A stretch of DNA of 64,000 nucleotides from Falsiphaeobacter marinintestinus (GTDB lineage Bacteria; Pseudomonadota; Alphaproteobacteria; Rhodobacterales; Rhodobacteraceae). Positions within the stretch are counted from its first letter, which is position 1; every line of letters begins with the position of its first letter. The stretch spans positions 124,001 through 188,000 of the forward strand of contig NZ_VOGO01000003.1 of assembly GCF_007923355.1 (NCBI RefSeq), written 5' to 3'. Shown here one piece after another: positions 33,604-42,374 of the stretch. A program made the position numbers and the translations under genes. Below the pieces are notes generated by a model. That model worked only from the letters and a program-made list of their open reading frames with translations, did not search any database and was not told where the DNA came from.

Positions 33604-36600
33604 ATGCCTACTGGAATCGTGGACGGAACCGCAAACGGCGACCAAATTGACGAGACATTTGTCGACGCCGATGGTGAGATTATTGACGGCGGTGACGCAA
33701 CGCTGGCTGGTGAAGGCCCAGACGATGATATTGTTGACGCTCTTGGGGGCGATGACGTCATCGCATCCGGTGAGGGCGACGACGAGGTATATGGCGGCAG
33801 CGGCGCGGACACGATTGACGGCGGCGCAGGCAATGACGAGATTTTCGCTGACGGGAATTACTCTGGCGGCAGCAGCGGCGGCACCGGTCGCGAATCCTTC
33901 AATTGGGATCTGGCGCCCGACCCGGACGATGGCGGCGAAGTAGACGATGGCGACAACCTGACCTGGGGGTTCTCTCAGGACACCGGATCGGTAACTGTTG
34001 ATTTTGTCACGCTTAGCCGGGACATCGGAACAACTGGCGAATTCAGCAATGACACAAATTCTCTGAGCGGGATCGACACGGGCAGCGCAGCCACAACTTC
34101 AGATAGTGCATTCGAATCGACGACCAATGACATTGGGTCTCAGGCGCTTTATCGGCTTGATTTCTCCGAAGCCGTTGAAAACGTTCAGTTCAACATCAAC
34201 GACATCGATAACCTGGATCAAGTTACAGTCTGGGCATGGGACGCCGATGGTAACCAGATCGAAGTGAACCTGACAGGCGGTGCAAACGTCTCTCTGCAGG
34301 ACACGGACTGGATCGCTGGCGCAGATACAGCAACCGGAAACGGTAGCGATGGCACTGCGGCGGATAGCGACTACTCTGTCCTGGTCGATGTTCCGGGACC
34401 CGTTTCGCAGATCAAAATCATTCACCACCAGGTCGATGGAGACAGCTCGGATATTTCCGTCAGTGATGTCTATTTCGACGGTGAGGTCATCGTTGATGAT
34501 GGCCCGGATGGTGACGACATTGTCGACGGTGGCGATGGCGATGACATTATTCATGGCGGCGGCGGTGACGATGACCTAACCGGTGGCGACGGGTCCGACA
34601 CGATCAATGGCGGCGACGGCGACGACATTATCGATACGTCCGGATCAGGCCCGCTGCCTGACCGTGGTTTCCCGTCGTACGAGGGCCTTCCCGAAGTTCC
34701 GATTGACCCGGATTTCTACGATGACCGCGATATCGTGGACGGCGGCGCCGGTAATGACATCATCACCACGGGCGATGATGAAGACCTCATTTTTGGCGGC
34801 GAAGGCAACGACACCATCGACGGCGGTCTGGATGACGACACCATCAGCGGCGATGCTGGCGATGACCTGATCGTAGGTGGTGAAGGCGCGGATGAAATCG
34901 ACGGCGGTGACGGCAACGACACCATTTACGGTGGACTTGATCCCGCATTGCCGGATGTGCTGAACATTCTGGACGACGGATCGGACGGGCGTGACCCGGA
35001 CCCGGATCCGACCAATGGCATGGACATCCTGATGGGCGGCGCCGGGGATGACACGATCTATGGCCAGGACGACGATGACGAACTGTATGGCGGCGACGGC
35101 AACGACGTGCTTGATGGCGGCATCGACGAAGACGACATTTATGGCGGAACCGGTGACGATACCATCATCGGTGGTCAGGGCGCTGACACCATGTTCGGTG
35201 GCGACGATCAGGATACCTTCGTCGGTGGCACGGACGGAGACTACATCGATGGCAACGAAGGCGGCGTGGACTTCGACACCCTCGACCTGACCGGCCTTGG
35301 TGAAGTGACGTTTGTCTTTACCGATCCTGACGAAGAAGATGGCTATGCCATCATTCATGACACCAATGAGATCATCGAATTCCACAACATCGAAGATCTG
35401 ATGTCGGACCCCACCACCAGAGACGGTGATGATGGCATCGTGCGCGGCACAGATGGCGACGACACCATCGATCTGGTCTATGAAGACCCGTTTGACAACG
35501 ACGTGATTGATGGCGAAGACGCGATCCTTCCCGGTCAGGCGCCGAATGATGACATCGTGGTGGCTTACGAAGGTGACGACACCATTTCGTCCTTCTTGGG
35601 TGACGACACGATCTTTACCGGTGGTGGCAACAACCTTGTCGACAGTGGCGTTGGCGATGACCGCGTCTTCGGCGGAGACGGCATTGATAACGTCGAAGGC
35701 AATGACGGTGACGATGAAATCCACGGCGGTGCGGGCGATGACGTTCTTGCCGGCAATGATGGCGCTGACCTGATTTACGGCGGCGACGGCAACGACATCG
35801 TCGAAGGTGGTCTCGACAACGATTTGCTGTTCGGCGAAGACGGCGACGATTACCTTGATGGGTCGGGCGGCAACGACCTTCTGGTCGGCGGCGCGGGCAA
35901 TGACACCCTCGACGCGGGCGGTGGCGACGACATTCTTGAGGGTGGCGACGGTGACGACTATCTGACCGGCAACCCGGGCGATGACATCCTGCGGGGCGGT
36001 GCCGGGGACGATACGATCGTCGGCAATGACGGCTCCGATACCATTGATGGTGGTGCTGGGAACGACTTGATTTCGACGGGCCCGGGCGAAGATCAGGTGG
36101 ATGCAGGCGATGACCGCGACACGATCATTGTCATCGGTCAGGACGATCAGTTCATCGACGGTGGCGAAGGTGGAGACGACTTTGACACGCTCGAAATCTT
36201 CGGAAATGCCGAAGTCGAGTATGACGCCGACAATGCTGAAAACGGTGTCGTCTATTATCTTGACGATGCGGATGTTCGCACTGGGGTGACCACGACGTTC
36301 ATCAATATCGAGAACGTAGTGATCATCGACCCCGGCCTGATTGACGGTGTCGTTGAAGGCACTGATGGCGACGATCTGATCGATGCGTCTTATGTCGGCG
36401 ACCCGGAAGGCGATCTGATCGACAACTTCGACTCGCTCGACAACTTCGTCGATGAACCCATTGACTCGGACGTGCCGTCCAGCTTCTTCGAATTCCCGGG
36501 CGGCACACCGCGCGCCGACAACCGCGATGCGGTGGACGCAGGTGCCGGTAATGACACCGTGTTCTCGGGGCAGGGCGATGACGTCGTGCACGGCGGGTCG

Positions 36601-38691
36601 GGCGACGACCTGATCTATGGTGAGGATGGATTTGACGATCTGTCTGGCGGAGACGACAACGACGAAATCTATGGTGGTCTTGGCACTGACAAACTGTTTG
36701 GCGAAGCCGGTGACGACTTGTTGGATGGCGGCGAACAGGATGACATCATTTATGGCGGCGAAGGCAACGACACCCTTCTTGGCCAGGACGGCGCGGATTT
36801 CCTGTCCGGCGGCGACGGCGATGACGATATCGAAGGTGGTTCGGGCGCTGACGTCATCGACGGTGGTGACGGCGACGATAACATCTTTGGCGGGTTCGGT
36901 GACGATATCATCCGGACTGGCGAAGGGTCGAACTATGCTGACGGCGGATTGGGTGACAACACGATCATCGCCGGGGCTGGTGACGACACGCTGATCGGCG
37001 GCACAGGTGACGACAACGTCGAAGGCGGCGCAGGCAACGACACGATCCTGACCGATGGCGGCGACGACTTTATCGATGCGGGCGCGGGCGATGACACGAT
37101 CGAGGCCGGAGACGGTGACGATACGATCATCGGCGGCATCGGCATGGATACGATCAATGCTGGCAGCGGCAATGACATCGTGCGCGGCGGCGACCCTGAT
37201 CTGACCGGCGTGGCGTCAGTGGGCTTTACCCCTGACATCATCAACGGTGGCAGCGGCGACGACCAGCTGGAAGGCGGGTCGGGTGACGATATTATCTCGG
37301 GCGGCGACAACGATGACCAACTGTTTGGTGGCATCGGCGGCGACACGCTGGATGGTGGCAACGGCGATGACATCGTCTATGGCGACTCGGATCTGGGTCT
37401 GGTGGTTCCATCCGACATTGAAGACGCTCTGATCCTTGAGCCGGGACATGACACGATCACCGGCGGTGACGGTGACGACCAATTGTATGGCCAGGATGGC
37501 AACGACGATATTGACGGCGGCAGCGGTGACGACATCATCGCAGGCGGTACAAGCGGCGATGTGATCTCGGGCGGCGACGGCGACGACACCATTTTTGGCG
37601 GCGACGGCAACGGCGTATCCAGCCTTGCTCCGGCTTTGGAAGACGGTGTCGGCGACCAGATCGATGGTGGTTCGGGCCAGGATACGATCTTTGGCAGCGA
37701 CTTCGATGACATGATCGAAGGTGGCGATGGCGACGACGATCTGGACGGTGGCGACGGTGACGACGTGCTGTCGGGTGGAACCGGTCAGGATGTCATTGAA
37801 GGCGGTGCTGGCAACGATACGCTGCAAGGTGGCGAAGGCGTCGATACCCTGTCGGGCGGCGATGACGAAGATCTCTTTGTTGTAAATTCGGTTGCCGACG
37901 GGAACAACGACACAGTTTCTGGTGGCGACGGTGGTGTCGACTTTGACACGCTGCAACTGTTCGGAACCGAAGGCGTCGATTTCCAGCTGACCAATGTGGT
38001 TACGGACAGCGACGGGAACGGTATTGACGGAACTGTCGAGTTCCTTGATGGCAGCGGCGGTGTATCGGGTCGGCTTGAGTTTACCAACATCGAAGAAGTC
38101 ACGCCGATCTGCTTCACTCCGGGAACGCTTATCGCCACTCCAAAAGGCGAACGCCGCGTCGAAGACCTGCGGGCTGGCGACCGGGTCATCACCCGTGACA
38201 ACGGTATTCAGGAAATCGCCTGGGCCGATAACCGGGTTCTGAACCGTCGCGAGCTGACGATGGGGCAGCACCTGCGCCCGATCCTGATCCGGCAAGGGTC
38301 GCTTGGCAATGGTCTGCCTGAGCGTGACATGATGCTGTCACCCAACCACCGTCTGCTGGTGTCCAACGAGAAATCGAACCTCTACTTTGAAGAGACCGAA
38401 GTTCTTGTGGCGGCCAAGCATCTAACCGGCCTTGAAGGCGTGGATCAGGTGGATACCGGATCGGTGAATTACGTCCACTTTATGTGCGAACGCCACGAAG
38501 TTGTCCTGTCGGATGGGTCCTGGACCGAAAGCTTCCAGCCGGGCGATGTCTCTCTGGATGGTCTCGGTAATGCGCAGCGGACCGAGATTTTCGAACTGTT
38601 CCCTGAACTTGAAACAACCGAAGGGCTTGAAGCCTACCCGTCGGCCCGCCGGTCGCTGAAGAAATTCGAAGTCGAATTGCTGATGCACTGA
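33604..38691 (+). CDS. Giant RTX (GGxGxDxUx) calcium-binding protein with C-terminal Hint domain
   Basis: The 1695-residue acidic protein begins at an ATG with AGGAG seven bases upstream. Dozens of GGxGxD nonapeptide repeats fill most of it and would form Ca2+-loaded beta-rolls outside the cell. Residues about 95-295 are a non-repeat insert, probably beta-sandwich. Three module heads are visible near residues 4, 611 and 914 (form GTDGDDxID), each module ending in a cap with DFDTL and then a NIE(D/N/E) motif; the last cap runs directly into the Hint domain starting at Cys1503 (CFTPGTLIATPKGERRVEDL), with SPNHRLLV and the end motif ERHEVVLSDGSWTES. There is no N-terminal signal peptide; export by a type I system is expected, but none is encoded nearby. 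The role may be adhesion, S-layer or matrix; Hint self-cleavage is possible but unproven. Confidence 0.92.
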   Translation: MPTGIVDGTANGDQIDETFVDADGEIIDGGDATLAGEGPDDDIVDALGGDDVIASGEGDDEVYGGSGADTIDGGAGNDEIFADGNYSGGSSGGTGRESFNWDLAPDPDDGGEVDDGDNLTWGFSQDTGSVTVDFVTLSRDIGTTGEFSNDTNSLSGIDTGSAATTSDSAFESTTNDIGSQALYRLDFSEAVENVQFNINDIDNLDQVTVWAWDADGNQIEVNLTGGANVSLQDTDWIAGADTATGNGSDGTAADSDYSVLVDVPGPVSQIKIIHHQVDGDSSDISVSDVYFDGEVIVDDGPDGDDIVDGGDGDDIIHGGGGDDDLTGGDGSDTINGGDGDDIIDTSGSGPLPDRGFPSYEGLPEVPIDPDFYDDRDIVDGGAGNDIITTGDDEDLIFGGEGNDTIDGGLDDDTISGDAGDDLIVGGEGADEIDGGDGNDTIYGGLDPALPDVLNILDDGSDGRDPDPDPTNGMDILMGGAGDDTIYGQDDDDELYGGDGNDVLDGGIDEDDIYGGTGDDTIIGGQGADTMFGGDDQDTFVGGTDGDYIDGNEGGVDFDTLDLTGLGEVTFVFTDPDEEDGYAIIHDTNEIIEFHNIEDLMSDPTTRDGDDGIVRGTDGDDTIDLVYEDPFDNDVIDGEDAILPGQAPNDDIVVAYEGDDTISSFLGDDTIFTGGGNNLVDSGVGDDRVFGGDGIDNVEGNDGDDEIHGGAGDDVLAGNDGADLIYGGDGNDIVEGGLDNDLLFGEDGDDYLDGSGGNDLLVGGAGNDTLDAGGGDDILEGGDGDDYLTGNPGDDILRGGAGDDTIVGNDGSDTIDGGAGNDLISTGPGEDQVDAGDDRDTIIVIGQDDQFIDGGEGGDDFDTLEIFGNAEVEYDADNAENGVVYYLDDADVRTGVTTTFINIENVVIIDPGLIDGVVEGTDGDDLIDASYVGDPEGDLIDNFDSLDNFVDEPIDSDVPSSFFEFPGGTPRADNRDAVDAGAGNDTVFSGQGDDVVHGGSGDDLIYGEDGFDDLSGGDDNDEIYGGLGTDKLFGEAGDDLLDGGEQDDIIYGGEGNDTLLGQDGADFLSGGDGDDDIEGGSGADVIDGGDGDDNIFGGFGDDIIRTGEGSNYADGGLGDNTIIAGAGDDTLIGGTGDDNVEGGAGNDTILTDGGDDFIDAGAGDDTIEAGDGDDTIIGGIGMDTINAGSGNDIVRGGDPDLTGVASVGFTPDIINGGSGDDQLEGGSGDDIISGGDNDDQLFGGIGGDTLDGGNGDDIVYGDSDLGLVVPSDIEDALILEPGHDTITGGDGDDQLYGQDGNDDIDGGSGDDIIAGGTSGDVISGGDGDDTIFGGDGNGVSSLAPALEDGVGDQIDGGSGQDTIFGSDFDDMIEGGDGDDDLDGGDGDDVLSGGTGQDVIEGGAGNDTLQGGEGVDTLSGGDDEDLFVVNSVADGNNDTVSGGDGGVDFDTLQLFGTEGVDFQLTNVVTDSDGNGIDGTVEFLDGSGGVSGRLEFTNIEEVTPICFTPGTLIATPKGERRVEDLRAGDRVITRDNGIQEIAWADNRVLNRRELTMGQHLRPILIRQGSLGNGLPERDMMLSPNHRLLVSNEKSNLYFEETEVLVAAKHLTGLEGVDQVDTGSVNYVHFMCERHEVVLSDGSWTESFQPGDVSLDGLGNAQRTEIFELFPELETTEGLEAYPSARRSLKKFEVELLMH

Positions 38692-38742
38692 CACTTTGAC
38701 CGGGTTTTGCAGCTTTGCGTGACCGCCCGGCGCGCGATTGAC

Positions 38743-38774
38743 AAAAGGCGGGAGGGCAACCTCCCGCCTTTTTT
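38743..38774. terminator. Bidirectional terminator between the RTX and nucleotidyltransferase genes
   Basis: AAAAGGCGGGAGG (38743-38755) and CCTCCCGCCTTTT (38760-38772) form a perfect 13-bp stem with a GCAA tetraloop, ending in a T run on the plus strand and, by symmetry, on the minus strand. It serves both convergent genes; the minus-strand stop codon abuts it. Confidence 0.95.
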
Positions 38775-39378
38775 ATGTCCGGTTGGCGGCCCAGTCGGCC
38801 CAGGCTTCTGGCGTGTCCAGATCGGTCCGGGCCCGGTTTCCAGGGAGTGGCACAAGCTGGGTTTTGGTCTTGTGGCGCTGCACCACGGATTGCGCGCCTG
38901 CATCGCCGGTCAGTTTGGCCAGGTCAGCAAACAAGTCAGCCGAAAAGATCACCGGGTGGCCGGGTTCACCGGTTTCTGTCGCGCCGCGCCAGATGCTGAA
39001 TTCAGGTTCCAGATCAACGGCTTCGGATACCAACTTAAGATCATGCGCCGTCAGATCGGGCAAATCGGCCAGCAGGATCATGACAGCGGCGCTGTTTTCG
39101 GGAAGCGCTGCGATCCCTCGGCGCAAGCTGGCATTCATCCCCTCAAACGCGTCCGGGACAGGCACCGTTGTGACGTCCATGCCTTCGACGGCCCCATATC
39201 GGGGGTGCGGCAGTGTCGGAAGCGCCAGGATGACCGGACCAATCCCGGATTGCAGCGCAATCCCGGTGCTGCGCCGCAGCAATGGTTCACCATCAATGGG
39301 TTGCATAAGTTTGTCAGCCCCGCGCATGCGATTGGACTGGCCTGCCGCCAGGATCAGGATCGGAATCTCAGTTATCAT
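38773..39378 (-). CDS. MobA-like NTP transferase (MocA/molybdopterin cytidylyltransferase type)
   Basis: From ATG 39378 the protein has 201 residues. The family signature is at the N-terminus (PILILAAGQSNRMRGADKLM), followed by GEPLLRRS, ILLADLPDLTA with the metal-binding Asp, and GATETGEPGHPVIFSADLF, as in MocA/PucB-like enzymes. These transfer CMP (or GMP) from NTP to molybdopterin. The open frame extends far upstream in a region overlapping the oxidoreductase gene, and those residues are not family-like. It lies 31 bp after the oxidoreductase gene on the same strand. No molybdoenzyme is encoded in the window, so the substrate assignment is tentative. Confidence 0.78.
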   Translation of the reverse strand: MITEIPILILAAGQSNRMRGADKLMQPIDGEPLLRRSTGIALQSGIGPVILALPTLPHPRYGAVEGMDVTTVPVPDAFEGMNASLRRGIAALPENSAAVMILLADLPDLTAHDLKLVSEAVDLEPEFSIWRGATETGEPGHPVIFSADLFADLAKLTGDAGAQSVVQRHKTKTQLVPLPGNRARTDLDTPEAWADWAANRT

Positions 39379-39409
39379 GCCGCAACACTGCCTTGCCGCA
39401 GCGACATTG

Positions 39410-41818
39410 TCACCCGCGCATGCGGGCGTTGTCGGCATCAAACAGCGGCGTACTAATGACTCTGGCTTTACGCATCTGACCGAGGATTTCGATCTCGACT
39501 TCCAAACCGTCCAGAACCCGATCAGCGGGAAGGAACCCCTGCGCCACGGATTTTTGCGCATAATGCGAATACCCACCGGATGTGCAGAACCCCTGAACCG
39601 TGCCGTCCAGCCAGATCGGTTCATAGGCGCTGACATCTGCATCGTCGGCGTCCACCTCAAACGCGACCAACCGGCGCGAAGGGCCTTTGGCGCGCTCGGC
39701 CTCAGCAGCCGCACGACCGATGAAAGCGACGTTTTTCTTGAATGATATGAACCGGTCTAACCCGGTTTCCGCAGCCGTGTAATCGGGCGAGAATTCAGAC
39801 ATCCAGCTGCCAAAGAACTTGTCCAGCCGCAGCGACATCATCGCGCGCATTCCAAACGGCGTGATATCGTGGGGTACTCCGGCCTCCCACAAAGTCCACC
39901 AGAGTTGACGCTGGGCCAAAGGATCACAATAGATTTCATACCCCAGATCGCCGGTATAGCTGACCCGCTGAACCAGGCAATCGGTCATGCCAACGACCAT
40001 GGGGCGCACGTCCATGAACTTCAGGCCCGAAATGTCGGTCCGGGTACATGCGGCCAGCACATCGCGGGCTTTCGGTCCGGCGATCTGAAACCCATTTCGT
40101 TTATCGCTTATATTTTCAATAGTTACGCCATCTTCCGCTTGTTGCACGAACCAACGCATATGAAAGGCCTGCGACCCGTAAGAGGCCGTCACCTGAAACG
40201 TTTCGGGGGTCAGACAGGATACGGTGAAATCGCCGATCAGTTTGCCCTTTTCCGACAACATCGGCGTCAGCGACAAGCGCCCGGGCTGCGGAATGCGACC
40301 GGCCATGATCCGGTCAAGCCAGTCACGCGCCTTGGGTCCGGAAATCAGATATTTGCCGAAATTATGCACCTCGTTGATGCCAACCCCGTTGCGCACGGCC
40401 ATAACTTCGCGGCCTGTTGCATCGAATGCATCCGATCGACGGAAGGACGGCGTTTCATACGTGGGTTCAGTGCCTTGCGCGAAATAGTTCACAACTTCCA
40501 GCCCGTATTGCTGGCCCCAAACGGCACCCATATCGCTAAAGATGTCGTACATCGGCGTGGTGCGATTGGGCCGCGCCGCTGGCAGTTCTTCGTTCGGATA
40601 GCTCACTGAAAACCGCTTTTGATAGTTCTCGATCACCTTAGGGCGTGTATATCCCGGTGAAATCCAGTCGCCGAACCGGGCCACATCCATCGCCATCACA
40701 TCGCGCTCGGGCTCACCCTCGATCATCCATTGCGCCAGCGTCAGGCCAACACCGCCGCCCTGACTGAACCCCGCCATGACGCCACAGGCTGACCAATAAT
40801 TGCGCACACCGGGCACGGGCCCGACCAAAGGATTGCCGTCCGGGGCAAAGGTAAACGGGCCGTGGATCACGGATTTCACACCCGCCGTGGCCAGCACCGG
40901 GAAACGTTTGTAAGCAAATTCAATACTATCGGTGATTTTGTCAAAGTCATCAGGCAACAGTTCATGCCCAAAGCTCCACGGGGTCCCGTCGACGGCCCAG
41001 GGTTTGCAGGGCTGTTCGTAGAATCCGATGCACAGACCGCGTCCTTCCTGCCGCAGATAGCTTTCACCAGCCGGATCCATGACATGAGGGTGTTCGGCGT
41101 CGCGGTCATAGATTTCCGCGATATCGTCGGTCACGATATACTGATGTTCCATCGGGTGCAGCGGGAAATAGATGCCAGCCATTGCGCCAACTTCCCGCGC
41201 CCAAAGACCGCCCGCATTTACGATATGTTCGGCGTGAATCGTTCCCTTGTCGGTCACCACGTCCCATGTGCCATCCGCGCGCTGGTTGGTTTCTTTCACC
41301 ATGCAATGGGTTTCAATCGACGCGCCCCCCATCCGGGCGGCCTTGGCATAGGCATGCGTCGTGCCTGACGGATCAAGATGCCCATCAAGCGGATCATAAA
41401 GTGCGCCGATGATACCATCCGTATTGGTGATCGGAGCGATCTTCTTGATCTCGTCCGGTCCGACGACTTCGGTTTCCAGCCCCATGAACCGATGCTTGGC
41501 CCGCTCGGCCAGCAACATGTCAAAACGGTCCTGATTGTCGGCCAGCGTGACGCCGCCAACGTGGTGCAGCCCACACGACATTCCGGTGATCGCCTCTAAC
41601 TCTTTGTAAAGACGTATGGTGTAGCCCTGAAGAGCGGCCATGTTGGTATCGCCGTTGAGCGTGTGAAAACCGCCCGCAGCGTGCCAGGTGGAGCCGGAGG
41701 TCAGTTCCGAGCGTTCCAGCAACATGACATCCGACCACCCCAGTTTGGTCAGGTGATAAAGTACGGATACGCCTACAACTCCTCCGCCAATAACGGCAAC
41801 GCGTGTGGTGTTTTTCAT
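39410..41818 (-). CDS. Dimethylglycine/sarcosine dehydrogenase-like flavoprotein with T-protein domain, copy 1
   Basis: From ATG 41818 the protein is 802 residues. The N-terminal half is a DAO-type FAD domain (RVAVIGGGVVGVSVLYHLTK, then ELTSGSTWHAAGG); the His in STWHAA aligns with the histidine that covalently holds FAD in dimethylglycine and sarcosine dehydrogenases. A linker (FAO_M) and the GCV_T plus C-terminal barrel follow (TGDLGYEIYCDPLAQRQLWW, GMRAMMSLRLDKFFGSWMSE), which bind THF and take up the methyl group as methylene-THF. It has a paralogue of opposite orientation at 42375. N-methyl substrates such as dimethylglycine or sarcosine are likely, but the specificity is not visible. 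Confidence 0.85.
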   Translation of the reverse strand: MKNTTRVAVIGGGVVGVSVLYHLTKLGWSDVMLLERSELTSGSTWHAAGGFHTLNGDTNMAALQGYTIRLYKELEAITGMSCGLHHVGGVTLADNQDRFDMLLAERAKHRFMGLETEVVGPDEIKKIAPITNTDGIIGALYDPLDGHLDPSGTTHAYAKAARMGGASIETHCMVKETNQRADGTWDVVTDKGTIHAEHIVNAGGLWAREVGAMAGIYFPLHPMEHQYIVTDDIAEIYDRDAEHPHVMDPAGESYLRQEGRGLCIGFYEQPCKPWAVDGTPWSFGHELLPDDFDKITDSIEFAYKRFPVLATAGVKSVIHGPFTFAPDGNPLVGPVPGVRNYWSACGVMAGFSQGGGVGLTLAQWMIEGEPERDVMAMDVARFGDWISPGYTRPKVIENYQKRFSVSYPNEELPAARPNRTTPMYDIFSDMGAVWGQQYGLEVVNYFAQGTEPTYETPSFRRSDAFDATGREVMAVRNGVGINEVHNFGKYLISGPKARDWLDRIMAGRIPQPGRLSLTPMLSEKGKLIGDFTVSCLTPETFQVTASYGSQAFHMRWFVQQAEDGVTIENISDKRNGFQIAGPKARDVLAACTRTDISGLKFMDVRPMVVGMTDCLVQRVSYTGDLGYEIYCDPLAQRQLWWTLWEAGVPHDITPFGMRAMMSLRLDKFFGSWMSEFSPDYTAAETGLDRFISFKKNVAFIGRAAAEAERAKGPSRRLVAFEVDADDADVSAYEPIWLDGTVQGFCTSGGYSHYAQKSVAQGFLPADRVLDGLEVEIEILGQMRKARVISTPLFDADNARMRG

Positions 41819-41877
41819 AGCAGGCCCCGCTTTCCTTTTTAGGGAGCTAGTCAGCTTCGGAACGTGCCCGCAAGTCA

Positions 41878-41904
41878 GGAAACGACACAAGGCGTCGTTT
41901 TCCA
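41878..41904 (-). other. Imperfect inverted repeat in the leader of copy 1
   Basis: GGAAACGAC (41878-41886) faces GTCGTTTTCC (41894-41903), with one extra T and a short loop. It lies about 60 bp upstream of the copy-1 start, where a leader hairpin or an operator could act. No known motif is recognised. Confidence 0.35.
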
Positions 41905-42026
41905 AAAGCATCAGCGCCTTCTGGGTGCTGAGAAAACGCGCAGCGCAGTGCCGAAAATGACGACCGGTCGCGGCAGGGCCATCACCACGGGCTGACCATC
42001 TCGAAACACAAGTGAAGGAGTTGGAT

Positions 42027-42248
42027 TTGAAGGTATTCAAAATGAACCTGGCCATGATGGCCGGGGCGATTGGGGTGGCAGGCTGCACTGTGGTGACCGT
42101 CCCGGCAGAGCAGTTGGCGCATGGTGCGAACGCGGTGTCTGTGGGCGATATCAACGCGGGCCCGCCGGGCACATCCGTCTGCACGCGGATCGATCCAGAC
42201 ACAGGCACATGTCCGTCTGATGCATGGGTGGTCTTGCCCGCCGACTAG
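42027..42248 (+). CDS. Small predicted lipoprotein
   Basis: A 73-residue product from TTG 42027, chosen because AAGGAG ends six bases before it; a GTG at 42012 and ATG at 42042 are in the same frame but lack spacing. The N-terminus MKVFKMNLAMMAGAIGVAGC is a lipoprotein signal with lipobox VAGC. The mature part has two more cysteines (TSVCTRIDPDTGTCPSDAW), which could form a disulfide. It lies in the gap between the divergent oxidoreductase paralogues, on the same strand as copy 2. I do not recognise the family and infer no function. Confidence 0.6.
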   Translation: MKVFKMNLAMMAGAIGVAGCTVVTVPAEQLAHGANAVSVGDINAGPPGTSVCTRIDPDTGTCPSDAWVVLPAD

Positions 42249-42284
42249 GGCAGCCAATGCTCCGCAAGCTCGCTTCGGCGCTGT

Positions 42285-42313
42285 GATGCCGTTTTGTGTC
42301 GCAAAACGGCATC
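42285..42313. repeat. Perfect 12-bp stem-loop between the lipoprotein and copy-2 genes
   Basis: GATGCCGTTTTG (42285-42296) pairs fully with CAAAACGGCATC (42302-42313) around TGTCG. No T tract follows on either strand, so it is not a standard terminator. It is 61 bp before the copy-2 start and could be a 3' protective hairpin, an attenuator or an operator. Confidence 0.75.
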
Positions 42314-42374
42314 AAATCAGTGAACGGATGGGTGCAGGTTTGGTACACGTCAACTAACCGAAGCGGGACCCAAA

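Noticed and set aside
34645-36591. A 648-codon open frame antisense to the RTX gene, plus several shorter antisense frames
   Set aside because: GGxGxD repeats use codons such as GGC and GAC that lack stops in reverse frames. The antisense product is a monotonous Val/Ala/Ile/Asp string with no start signal; it is an artefact of repeat codon bias.
33604-38100. Short regularly spaced nucleotide repeats reminiscent of a CRISPR array
   Set aside because: The repeats are imperfect 27-nt codon-level repeats of the GGxGxDxUx nonapeptide within one long frame; there are no constant repeats with unique spacers and no cas genes.
38110-38691. An intein in the RTX protein
   Set aside because: The Hint domain is at the protein's end, and the C-terminal His-Asn plus a following extein residue are missing, so splicing cannot occur.
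39379-39714. Long N-terminal extension of the MobA-like protein
   Set aside because: The extension overlaps the 3' end of the oxidoreductase gene and is Arg/Trp-rich shadow sequence. The family signature begins right after the ATG at 39378.
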